DNA from: Treponema sp.
Lineage (GTDB): Bacteria; Spirochaetota; Spirochaetia; Treponematales; Treponemataceae
NCBI GenBank assembly: GCA_017449265.1
Contig: JAFSJW010000067.1
Coordinates: forward strand, 1 to 33,459
Direction: 5' to 3'
Length of the DNA: 33,459 bases
Within the stretch, counting starts at the first letter, position 1; each line of letters opens with the position of its first letter. The position numbers were made by a program, and so were the translations under genes. Below are positions 16,098 to 24,147 of the stretch, piece after piece. The notes under the pieces were generated by a model. That model did not search any database and had not been told where the DNA came from. It saw nothing but the letters and a program-made list of their open reading frames with translations.

Positions 16098-16544
16098 CTA
16101 TTCTGAAAGGATTATTTCGTCTATCTCCGGGCGCGAGATTGTGAAGTCAGCCCTGCTCAGAAAGAACACAAGAGCGGAGGATAAGATAAAAAAAATCAGT
16201 ACGATAATGAAAGATATTGCCTGAAAATGATTTTCCGCAAATTTTTGGGAGAATAAAAACGAAGATATTCTGGGAGATAGAAAAAATCCCAGAAAACCGA
16301 AAGAAATCGGAAGGAGGAGAGACAAAAATCCTTGCACGAAGAACTGGATTCGGGACACCCTTATTCTTACGGTCTGCTTTTCGTGGAGGTCAAGTCCGCG
16401 CGAGTTCATAGCCACAATCTTTTTTCCGAACTTGCCGCATTTGTTCGTACAGCCCATACAGCTGTCAGAAAGATACGGCTTTACGATTGCGGCTGGTTTA
16501 CCCCCATGGCTGCAAAGTTCTTCTATTATACCGAAATTACACAT
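16098..16544 (-). CDS. RseC/MucC-like membrane protein
   Basis: 148 residues. The N-terminal part has Cys29-x2-Cys32-x3-Cys36 (CMGCTNKCGKFG) followed by a small beta domain ending in a D-x-x-x-G-x-x-V-like stretch (LDLHEKQTVRI), then two membrane segments at about 67-90 and 108-130. This is the layout of RseC/MucC proteins, linked in enterobacteria to sigma-E control and to SoxR reduction; in spirochaetes the role is unknown. It overlaps the TPR gene by 8 bp and is the last gene of the five-gene minus-strand operon. Confidence 0.75.
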   Translation of the reverse strand: MCNFGIIEELCSHGGKPAAIVKPYLSDSCMGCTNKCGKFGKKIVAMNSRGLDLHEKQTVRIRVSRIQFFVQGFLSLLLPISFGFLGFFLSPRISSFLFSQKFAENHFQAISFIIVLIFFILSSALVFFLSRADFTISRPEIDEIILSE

Positions 16545-17067
16545 TGTTCTCTTTCCTGAGCGTCTTCATCTGCTTTTCGCATATCGCAACGCCGGTAGTA
16601 TTTCCAAGCTCCTCGTATGTGTCGCGCAGGTTGAAGAATGCGTCATAATAGTACGGGTTTATAGTGACTGCCTGCTCGAAAGCTTCGCACGCATCATTGT
16701 ACTCTTCGATAGAAAAGTAAATGACACCTATAGTGTTCCAGATTTTGTGGTTGTAATAGTTTATGTCCAAGGCCTCCGTGCAGTAGTACAAGGCTTCTTC
16801 CCGCTGGCCTGCCTCATTGCAGACGATTGCGAGCATCTCAAGAATCTCGCTTTCGTCCGGATTTAATAAATGCGCCTGAAGAAGAGAGTTCTTTGCATTT
16901 GCTAAGTCGCCTGCATGGAAATATGTTATCCCCAAGTTGAAGTAGAGAAGGTGATTGTTTTTTTCGACGGTTATTGCCCGCCTGAAGCAGGCAATCGCAT
17001 CCGTGTACTCGCCGCTGTCCGAAAGCTCTATGGCGCGCTTGTTCAGGGAGTATACAGTTTCTTTCAT
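16537..17067 (-). CDS. Tetratricopeptide-repeat protein
   Basis: 176 residues, almost entirely TPR helices: about four 34-residue units, seen in YTDAIACFRRAITVEKNN, DLANAKNSLLQAHLLNPDE, REEALYYCTEALDINYYN and YNDACEAFEQAVTINPYY, with the usual A-x-x-x-Y/F-x-x-A-I spacing and Pro at the turn. No signal peptide, so it is probably a cytoplasmic adaptor. It starts 2 bp after the polyprenyl synthase stop and overlaps the RseC-like gene. The partner is unknown. Confidence 0.9.
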   Translation of the reverse strand: MKETVYSLNKRAIELSDSGEYTDAIACFRRAITVEKNNHLLYFNLGITYFHAGDLANAKNSLLQAHLLNPDESEILEMLAIVCNEAGQREEALYYCTEALDINYYNHKIWNTIGVIYFSIEEYNDACEAFEQAVTINPYYYDAFFNLRDTYEELGNTTGVAICEKQMKTLRKENNV

Positions 17068-17069
17068 CG

Positions 17070-18146
17070 CTAGTCCTTCATCATTTTTTTGAAGAGAAGC
17101 TTTATCATCCGTTCTCCTTCGCTTCCGTTCGCCCCGTAGAATTCCGCAAGCTCGTTGGAGTTCTTTAGGACAATCATTCCGCCGCGCGTTTTTGCCTCAA
17201 AGATTGACTCGCTTTGCTCAAGCAGTGCGATTGCTTCTTCGATTGCAGGCGAGTTGATTCCTTCTTTTTCGGCTTGCTCGAACAGTTGCGCGATTTTGTC
17301 CATGTCGTCGGGGTGGTTCTGGAGGTGCGTGATGACAGGAAGGCTTTTCTTTCCCTCAACGATGTCATCGCCGCGCCTTTTCCCGGGGTTTCCTGTAGTA
17401 AGGTTCGTAACGTCGTCAAGAATCTGAAAGCCCATGCCGATTTCTTCTGCGATTGCCCCGCATTTTTCAGCTTCTTCCGCAGTTCCTCCGCCCGCAAGAA
17501 TTCCGATTTTCGTTGCAAGCCGTGCAAGAGTTCCGGTTTTGTTCTTTACCATTGCCATATACTCGTCCGCCGTAGGAACGAAAGACTTGTTCCTGTGCCA
17601 CTTGATGTCAATCGCCTGACCAAGATGAAGCCGCCTCATCTCCAGCAGGAAAAGTTCGTACAAATTGGCTTTTTCTTTGTCGCTCATAGAGCTGTTCCGT
17701 ATGCAGGTTGCGGCTTGGAAATACAGCCAGCTTGCGGCATTTAGCGCAACATCAATTCCGTATGTGATGTGCGCCGCAGGCTTTCCCCGCCTTTCCCCGG
17801 TGGAATCCTCAATGTCATCGTGGATAAGGCTCGCCGTATGGGCGAATTCTATAAGCGGGCAAAGCTTGTAAGCCATTTCCGTGCGCTCGGCTACAATCCT
17901 GCTGTCCGCGGTCTTTGCCTCGGCGGCAAGCTCCGCGCAGAACACAGCCAAAAGCGGCCGCCACCTTTTTCCGCCCAAGGAAATAAGGTTCTCGCATGGC
18001 GTGATGAGGTTCTCAAAATGAGAGGCGTTTATGTGCTGGTCAAGATTCTCGAACGAAAGGTAAGCCCATTGCGGGGATGCTTTCTTCGGGAGATAAAACT
18101 GCAAAATCGATTCAATTTTTTCAAGTCGTGTTTTGAATTCGTCCAT
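17070..18146 (-). CDS. Polyprenyl (trans-isoprenyl) diphosphate synthase
   Basis: 358 residues from ATG 18146. GGKRWRP (58-64) binds isopentenyl diphosphate; the first Asp-rich motif is DDIED (110-114) in HDDIEDSTGERRGKP; the second is DDVTN (244-248) in GFQILDDVTNLTTG, where the last Asp is Asn. The enzyme adds isopentenyl units to make farnesyl-to-longer all-trans prenyl diphosphates; chain length cannot be read with certainty. A TTG at 18170 overlapping the upstream stop (TTGA) would add eight residues. GGAG lies 12 bases before the ATG, rather far, so the start is not certain. Third gene of the tmk operon. Confidence 0.88.
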   Translation of the reverse strand: MDEFKTRLEKIESILQFYLPKKASPQWAYLSFENLDQHINASHFENLITPCENLISLGGKRWRPLLAVFCAELAAEAKTADSRIVAERTEMAYKLCPLIEFAHTASLIHDDIEDSTGERRGKPAAHITYGIDVALNAASWLYFQAATCIRNSSMSDKEKANLYELFLLEMRRLHLGQAIDIKWHRNKSFVPTADEYMAMVKNKTGTLARLATKIGILAGGGTAEEAEKCGAIAEEIGMGFQILDDVTNLTTGNPGKRRGDDIVEGKKSLPVITHLQNHPDDMDKIAQLFEQAEKEGINSPAIEEAIALLEQSESIFEAKTRGGMIVLKNSNELAEFYGANGSEGERMIKLLFKKMMKD

Positions 18147-18166
18147 AGTTTTATTATACTCCGAAA

Positions 18167-18850
18167 TCAAATATCTTTCAAAAGTTCAGTGAAATTTATT
18201 GCGTTTATGTCAGCAATTTTTATTATCCTCTGCCAGTCGCTAAGAGGCGGCTCCGTCAGCTCTTCGTTGCTCTTGTCGTAGAGCGCGACAACATTGAATC
18301 CTGCTTCTTTTGCAGTCCTTATGCAGTGGAGCGCGTCCTCGAACACAAACGCATCCTCTTTTGCAACTCCGCAGTCCATTGCACATTTTTCGAATATCAG
18401 GGGCTTGTGCTTGGAAGTGTTTAGGTCAAGGCAAGTGTGTATTACGGTGAAGTAGTCTTTTATTCCAAGCCGCTCAAGACATGCCATGACGCATTTTCTG
18501 TCCGTGGCGGTGGCAAGCGCGATTGGAACGCCGCGTTCTTTCAGAAGCGAGAGAAAATTTTCTGCGTTTTCTTTCATAGGCACATTTTTTTTGTATTCGG
18601 CAAAAATTATCGTTTCTATCTCGCCGCATATTTTTTCGACGCTTTCTTTAAGCCCGTAATTTTCGATAAAATATTTGGCTGTCTCCGTTTCGGTAAGACG
18701 CTTTACATTGTCCCACAGGTTTTTCTCAGGAACAAGCCCCTTTCCTTCTATATATTTATCGGCCACGGTGTGCCACATCGGCATTGAGTCTACAAGAGTT
18801 CCGTCAAGGTCGAATATGGCGCATTTCATTTCGTTCAGATTTTTTTTCAT
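18167..18850 (-). CDS. HAD-superfamily hydrolase, beta-phosphoglucomutase/phosphatase type
   Basis: 227 residues. Motif I is FDLDGTLVDS (13-22) with nucleophile Asp14 and acid/base Asp16; motif II is the Thr in LATATDRK; motif III Lys lies in KHKPLIF; motif IV is FVFEDALHCI. The helical cap after motif I makes it subclass IA, which includes phosphoglycolate phosphatases and beta-phosphoglucomutases; substrate is open. Its ATG overlaps the tmk stop by 4 bp. Confidence 0.88.
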   Translation of the reverse strand: MKKNLNEMKCAIFDLDGTLVDSMPMWHTVADKYIEGKGLVPEKNLWDNVKRLTETETAKYFIENYGLKESVEKICGEIETIIFAEYKKNVPMKENAENFLSLLKERGVPIALATATDRKCVMACLERLGIKDYFTVIHTCLDLNTSKHKPLIFEKCAMDCGVAKEDAFVFEDALHCIRTAKEAGFNVVALYDKSNEELTEPPLSDWQRIIKIADINAINFTELLKDI

Positions 18851-19467
18851 GCAAGTTTTTCTCCGAGTTCTTTTATGATTTCTAGGTTCACTTCCTCCGC
18901 AGGTTTGGCTGCGTCAAGGATTATGACCCTCATTCCCTCCGAGCGTTCTCCGATGTTTCTGTACTCATCGATGATTTTTTCGTACCGCTTTTCGGTTTCT
19001 TTCAGAAAGTCGATTTTCTCGTAGATTTCTTTTGTTCCGCGCCCTCCGATTCTCGCAAGCGAGATTTCAGGGTCTATCTTGAAAAAGAAAAGTATCTCTG
19101 GGAGAGGAAACGGTGAGTTTATAAGACGCGGAAGCTCTTCTCCGCATGTAACTCCCTGATATGCGATGCTTGAGAACAAATATCTGTCGCTCACGCAGAT
19201 CTTTCCGCTTGCCGCTTTTTGTGCGATTCCCCCTTTTGCGTAGATATGCTCGGCTCTATCGGCGGCAAAAAGATACGCCGTGGTGCGCGTGTCAAGCTCT
19301 ATCTCGCCGGACAGAACCTTTCTGAGAAATCTTCCGGTCTCCGCCGTTCCAGGCTCTGCGGAAAAATCGAATTTTCCGCTATGCTCCGAGTTTTGAAGGA
19401 GTTTTATCTGCGTGGAAGTGCCGGCTCCGTCAATTCCCTCAAAAACAACAAAATTTTTTAATACCAT
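18847..19467 (-). CDS. tmk: Thymidylate kinase, with altered P-loop
   Basis: 206 residues, the usual dTMP kinase length. FEGIDGAGTSTQ (9-20) is the P-loop; the family Lys (GxxGxGK-S/T) is Thr17 here. Other dTMP kinase marks are present: EPG (38-40), the DRY motif (94-96) in SDRYLFSSIAYQG, and a C-terminal lid with GGRGTKEIYEK. It phosphorylates dTMP to dTDP using ATP. Whether the Lys loss is compensated by another basic residue cannot be seen. GAGG lies 7 bases before the ATG. First gene of the five-gene operon and divergent from tamB. Confidence 0.88.
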   Translation of the reverse strand: MVLKNFVVFEGIDGAGTSTQIKLLQNSEHSGKFDFSAEPGTAETGRFLRKVLSGEIELDTRTTAYLFAADRAEHIYAKGGIAQKAASGKICVSDRYLFSSIAYQGVTCGEELPRLINSPFPLPEILFFFKIDPEISLARIGGRGTKEIYEKIDFLKETEKRYEKIIDEYRNIGERSEGMRVIILDAAKPAEEVNLEIIKELGEKLA

Positions 19468-19488
19468 TTGAACCCTCGGGTGTTATTC

Positions 19489-19570
19489 TTATTAGACAGC
19501 CTTTTGAAAGTTGTCGAAAATTTCATCAATAGATATGTTTGAAAAACTGATTTTCGAATATATCTAATAA
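19489..19570. repeat. Nested palindrome between tmk and tamB (TTCGGAAA-like family)
   Basis: Inner stem AGATATGTTTGAAAA (19531-19545) with TTTTCGAATATATCT (19551-19565), 15 positions with two G-U pairs, loop ACTGA. Outer arms TTATTAGA (19489-19496) and TCTAATAA (19563-19570) partly compete with it. The loop sequence ACTGA is the same as at 11219 and 12271. Confidence 0.5.
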
Positions 19571-19619
19571 CAAAGTAACCATTATCGTTTTTTTTTTCTA
19601 TGGGGCAGCTTAAAAAAAC

Positions 19620-22600
19620 ATGAAAGGATTTTTGAACCGAAGCTGGATTCGGCTCGGTTTAGGTAGCTTGATTTTTATTCTTCTCTTTTGTGCATCCCTT
19701 TCCCTTGTTCGCCCTGTGCTGTCAAAAATTTCAGGGCAGATAAGAAAAATCGAGGCCGAAATCTCCCTTTCGCTGGAAGAAAAGACGGGGCTTTCCGTGT
19801 CCTACGGTTCGCTTTCTCCGTCAATCCTTTCTGCTATAGATATTCATGATGTTGTGGTGTACGACGCAAGGACAAGGCGCGAAATCGTAAGGATAAAGAA
19901 AGTGTCCGTTTCATACAGGCTTGTGGAACTTTTCTCAAAAGGTGCGAAAAAGGCAGTTAAGAATTTAACTCTGAGCGGAGTGAAAGTGGAGTTTGACAAA
20001 TCTTTGGACGCAAGCACAATATCGCGCCTTAGTGATTTTTTCTTGCCCGGAAAAAAATCCGTGGACGGTCATGGGCTTTCCGTGTCGGGCGGCGGTGATT
20101 TGCCATTGCATACTTCTTTCTCGGGGAAAAATCTTCATCTTCCCTTCGATGTGTTCATAAAGAATCTTTCTTTCCACTATTTTGATTCCGCAAACGATGT
20201 TACGGTTTCGCTCTCTCAGATTGCGCTCAGGGAAACTTTTGGCGAAGGCGGAATATCCGCCTCTTCAGACGGGAAATTCTTTTTTACGAACGAAATGCTG
20301 AGTTCCGGCGGAAGAAGGCTTGTGTTCTCTTGTGCGTTCACCGCGCTCGGAACCGTTCTTCCGGAAATCGACGGAAGCTCCGTCACCGTAAAGCTCTCAG
20401 GAAACCGCCCTGCTGATTTTTCTCTGACACACCTGGATTTTCTTCTCGGCTACAGTAAATCGGTTCTTTCATTAAAATCATTCAACTCCGTTATTCCTGT
20501 GGCAGTCTCGGCGCGGGCTGATTTGAGTTCTGGCGAGATGGAGCTTTTCTCCGAGTTCAAGGAGCTTAATCCGTTCAGTCTTGTGTCTGTAAGGGACAAG
20601 GCAGAGCTTATGGATAAAATCGGCGGGACTATAATCTCCGGGAAAGCGTCTTTGTCGCGCCGGGAAGGGCATTTTTCTTATTCCTGCGACATATCCTCAT
20701 CTTTGGACGAGAGGCTTCTTGGCTGCCAGGCTTCGTGCGCGCTCGTATGCGAGAAAAAGGGGGCTGTCGTCTCCGTGCCGAAAGCAGTGCTTGAGTCATC
20801 CCTTGTGAGCGCGGAGTTCAGCGGAAGCGTGGACATCAAAAAAAAGATTCCTTCCGGCGTTCTGAGCCTGAGTCATTTTGTCTTGAAAAACGGATGCGTG
20901 CTTTCCTCAGAAATGTTCGTCGAGCCGAATGATGGCGGTTTTTCGTGTTTTTCCCCTAGCGTGTTCGCATCATTTGCGGAAACTGGGGAAGAAATATCTG
21001 TCTCCGCCATGAGTTTGACTGCGTTTTTGAAAAAAGACTCTGCTGATTTTTCAGTCAGTTTCGATGACTGCTCCCATGAGGCGTACGGCTCTAACGGCCA
21101 TTTTTCCATTGAAGGAAGTTACATCGGAGGAAAGAAAAAGTTCGTTCAGGCATCGCTTTCCGTATCGGATTTTTTTGCGGAGAATGCTTTGAAGGCAGCA
21201 AGGATTTTTTCTGGAAATAAGATGAGGAATCTTGATTCAATCGAGAAAAAATTAAGCCCGTTCATTTTTTCTGGAAATCTTTATGTTTCAACTGATTTTA
21301 AGGACATAACATACAATTTGGCTGACTGCATTCTTGCGAACACTTCCAATTATGATGAAATCGTTCTTTTTGCCGTGAACGGCTCAAAAGAGACTCTTCA
21401 GGTGAGCCAGTTCGATATGCACACGGCAGGTCAGTTCGTTCAGGCTACGGCAGGATTCGATTTTTCATCCGGCTACTCTGATTTCTCGTTCAGCGTGGAC
21501 TTGACTTGCAACTCAATCCCGTATGGATTTTCTGGTGTCCGCACCGGAGATTTTCTGTCTGTTTCGGGCGACTATGAGCTTAACACGATTTTGATGCGTG
21601 ACAAAAAAAGCGGTAAGTATTCGGGTTCTGTAAGTTTCAGCTCGCTTCCTGTCCCGCTGGGAAAGTCCGTCTATTCGTTCTCGACTTTCTCCACATTCAC
21701 AGGCTCTTGCGCTGATGATTTTTCCGTCGTCGTGAACAGCCTTGAAGTCGAGGAGTCATCGGAAAAAATCGCATCTGCGCCGCGTATCGTTGTTTCTGGC
21801 GTTTGCGACAAGAACGGCTTCGTGGCGGACAGCGTTGTTTATTCTGATGTTGTTTCCGCGCTTGAGGGAAGCGGCAGCATCTTTCTCAGTATGCCGCTGG
21901 GGGTCTTTGAGTCGGTTCGCTGCGAAATCTCTTTGCACAATTCTTCTGGAAACGAGACCGTTTTTGTTTCGGCAGGCTGCACGAATGAGTCCCATATTCC
22001 GTTCTCGTTCGGCGCGCTTAAAAACGAATTCGTTCTTGCAGGAGAGATTACCGTAAACGAAGTTCCTGTGGCACGATTTTTGAAAAATCAGAATCCTGCG
22101 GACAATATTACGGGGCAGCTTGTAGTGAGCGGTACTATATCCAAGCCGTTCGTCACGGTTTCGCTTGACAAAATAAATCTCATGCTCGGCGGAAAAAAAT
22201 GCTTCGCTCAGGCAAATGTGATTTACGATGAAACGGGTCTTAATATCTACGATTTGAAGGCGTCGTGGGCAATGCTCAATATTTCCCGCGTGAGCGCGTT
22301 CCTTGACCCGAAAACATTCGCAGGCGACATGGACGCTCTCGTTGAATTTGATGCTCCCGGAATGAAAGGAAACATTCCGATTAAGCTTTCTTTGAGCGGA
22401 ATATCGCGCTCAGAGTATCTTTCTGTCCCTGAGTTCGTCACGGTGAACGTAACTTCGCCCGGTGTGTCTGGAGATTTTCTTACACGGCCGCTTCCGTTCG
22501 ACATAATCGTGATGAAGCTTCCGAACGGATTTGAGATTTTCACCAGAAAAAGCAATGTGTTCCACGCTGTTGTCTCTCAGTCCGGGAATGTGAGCGTTCA

Positions 22601-24134
22601 GGTTGCGCGGAACGATATTTTTTCTTTCGACATGAACGGAAGCATCAGCGGAAAAAATCTTGACTTGAACTTGACGAGCATTCTGGGCGATTTGGGGAAA
22701 ATCTCAAAATTCGTCAAGATTCCGAATGTGGATTTCCACTCAGGTTCGGTCACAGGCTCGGTGCGGGTTTCCGGGGCTAATGACGACCCTGATTTTTACG
22801 GCTCTCTTTCGTTCAGCGGCGCGGAGTTCAAAGTTCCGAAAATTTCTGCGAATGTAATAAAAGCCCAGCGCGCAGATTTTGTCGCTGAGCGCGGCGGTGT
22901 GTTTTTGAAAAAAACTCCGTTCACAATCGGAAAAGGTATCCTTGACTTGTCCGCTGACATAGAGCTTCTTGGCTGGGGATTCGGCGACATGAACCTCCGC
23001 CTTGACACGCGCGCAAAGAAGCCAGTCCCCATTGACATGAAATTTCCTCTCGTCGGCTACAAAGGGTACGCGGCCCTTGCGCTCGACATGACATTCAATG
23101 TTCCTGATTTTATCGTGTATCTGAAAGGTGATGTGTACGGGGAGCGCGGTGATGTGAACTTTGTCGTGTCAGATTTCCAGAGTACTATATCAAGCATTGC
23201 GTTCGCCTCATTCCTTACCGAAGATTCGGACAAGGGCGCGAAAATGGGGCGGAATCCAGATTGTGTGGCTGACATAACGGTTCATGCCGGTCAGAAATTC
23301 AGTATTTTTTTCAATCCGATTATGCGGGCTGTAATCTCGCCTAAGACGAAAATTGCCCTCAAACTGGACTCGGCGGCCGGGGAAGTCGCGCTCAAAGGCG
23401 ATTTGGAGCTTCGTGGCGGAGAAATAATGTGGCTGGGAAGGAATTTTTATCTTCGTGAGGGAAAAGTCAAGTGCAATGAAACGAACTCATCGATTGACCC
23501 GATTGTTACGGTACGCGCGGAAACGAAAGAGCGCGACAATTCGGGGGACAGGGTTACGCTCACTCTTTCTGCCGTGAACCAGCATTTGAGCCAGTTCAAG
23601 CCGTCTTTTTCCGCAAGCCCGGCAAAATCTGAGGCGGAGATAATGGAGCTTTTGGGGCAGGCTATCAGCGGCGATGCGTCCGGAGCTACGGATGTAATCG
23701 CTTCCGGCGGTGATTTTTTTGTTCAGACTCTTGTAATCCGAAAAGTTGAAAACGCATTGAGAGATATTCTGAATTTTGATATATTTTCAATCCGTACTAA
23801 TGTTATTCAGAACGCGCTGAAAATCAGCCGTACTGATAAAAAAGACAGACAGATTTCAGTTGGTAACTATTTTGATAATACAACTGTTTATGTAGGAAAG
23901 TATTTTGGAAGTTCGATTTATACAGATGCGATGCTGAGCATGACTTATGATGAAACCAAAATCGGTGAGGCAGGTTCTATTAATGGGTTTGTTTTTCAGC
24001 CTGAGTTTGGTTTTGAGATGGAGTCGCCGTTTGTGAACATTCGTTTCGGTCTCGCTCCTAATTTTGCGGCTATGTTGAATAATTCATGGCTTCCATCCGC
24101 CTCAATGACTTTGAGCTGGAAACATTCGTTTTGA
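19620..24134 (+). CDS. tamB: TamB-like outer-membrane biogenesis protein (DUF490)
   Basis: 1504 residues. One N-terminal membrane segment (about 12-33) anchors it in the inner membrane; the rest is a long run of beta strands as expected for a periplasm-spanning beta-taco groove. The C-terminal TamB domain is clear: LELRGGEIMWLGRNFYLREG and, further on, SIDPIVTVRAETKERDN and AEIMELLGQAISG, the usual words before the last strands, ending in WKHSF with a terminal Phe. TamB proteins carry phospholipid and/or help insert outer-membrane proteins. It is 13 bp upstream of bamA, the order I recall from T. pallidum TP0325-TP0326; no TamA is near. No strong ribosome site precedes ATG 19620. Confidence 0.93.
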   Translation: MKGFLNRSWIRLGLGSLIFILLFCASLSLVRPVLSKISGQIRKIEAEISLSLEEKTGLSVSYGSLSPSILSAIDIHDVVVYDARTRREIVRIKKVSVSYRLVELFSKGAKKAVKNLTLSGVKVEFDKSLDASTISRLSDFFLPGKKSVDGHGLSVSGGGDLPLHTSFSGKNLHLPFDVFIKNLSFHYFDSANDVTVSLSQIALRETFGEGGISASSDGKFFFTNEMLSSGGRRLVFSCAFTALGTVLPEIDGSSVTVKLSGNRPADFSLTHLDFLLGYSKSVLSLKSFNSVIPVAVSARADLSSGEMELFSEFKELNPFSLVSVRDKAELMDKIGGTIISGKASLSRREGHFSYSCDISSSLDERLLGCQASCALVCEKKGAVVSVPKAVLESSLVSAEFSGSVDIKKKIPSGVLSLSHFVLKNGCVLSSEMFVEPNDGGFSCFSPSVFASFAETGEEISVSAMSLTAFLKKDSADFSVSFDDCSHEAYGSNGHFSIEGSYIGGKKKFVQASLSVSDFFAENALKAARIFSGNKMRNLDSIEKKLSPFIFSGNLYVSTDFKDITYNLADCILANTSNYDEIVLFAVNGSKETLQVSQFDMHTAGQFVQATAGFDFSSGYSDFSFSVDLTCNSIPYGFSGVRTGDFLSVSGDYELNTILMRDKKSGKYSGSVSFSSLPVPLGKSVYSFSTFSTFTGSCADDFSVVVNSLEVEESSEKIASAPRIVVSGVCDKNGFVADSVVYSDVVSALEGSGSIFLSMPLGVFESVRCEISLHNSSGNETVFVSAGCTNESHIPFSFGALKNEFVLAGEITVNEVPVARFLKNQNPADNITGQLVVSGTISKPFVTVSLDKINLMLGGKKCFAQANVIYDETGLNIYDLKASWAMLNISRVSAFLDPKTFAGDMDALVEFDAPGMKGNIPIKLSLSGISRSEYLSVPEFVTVNVTSPGVSGDFLTRPLPFDIIVMKLPNGFEIFTRKSNVFHAVVSQSGNVSVQVARNDIFSFDMNGSISGKNLDLNLTSILGDLGKISKFVKIPNVDFHSGSVTGSVRVSGANDDPDFYGSLSFSGAEFKVPKISANVIKAQRADFVAERGGVFLKKTPFTIGKGILDLSADIELLGWGFGDMNLRLDTRAKKPVPIDMKFPLVGYKGYAALALDMTFNVPDFIVYLKGDVYGERGDVNFVVSDFQSTISSIAFASFLTEDSDKGAKMGRNPDCVADITVHAGQKFSIFFNPIMRAVISPKTKIALKLDSAAGEVALKGDLELRGGEIMWLGRNFYLREGKVKCNETNSSIDPIVTVRAETKERDNSGDRVTLTLSAVNQHLSQFKPSFSASPAKSEAEIMELLGQAISGDASGATDVIASGGDFFVQTLVIRKVENALRDILNFDIFSIRTNVIQNALKISRTDKKDRQISVGNYFDNTTVYVGKYFGSSIYTDAMLSMTYDETKIGEAGSINGFVFQPEFGFEMESPFVNIRFGLAPNFAAMLNNSWLPSASMTLSWKHSF

Positions 24135-24147
24135 TTAGAGGGTTTAT

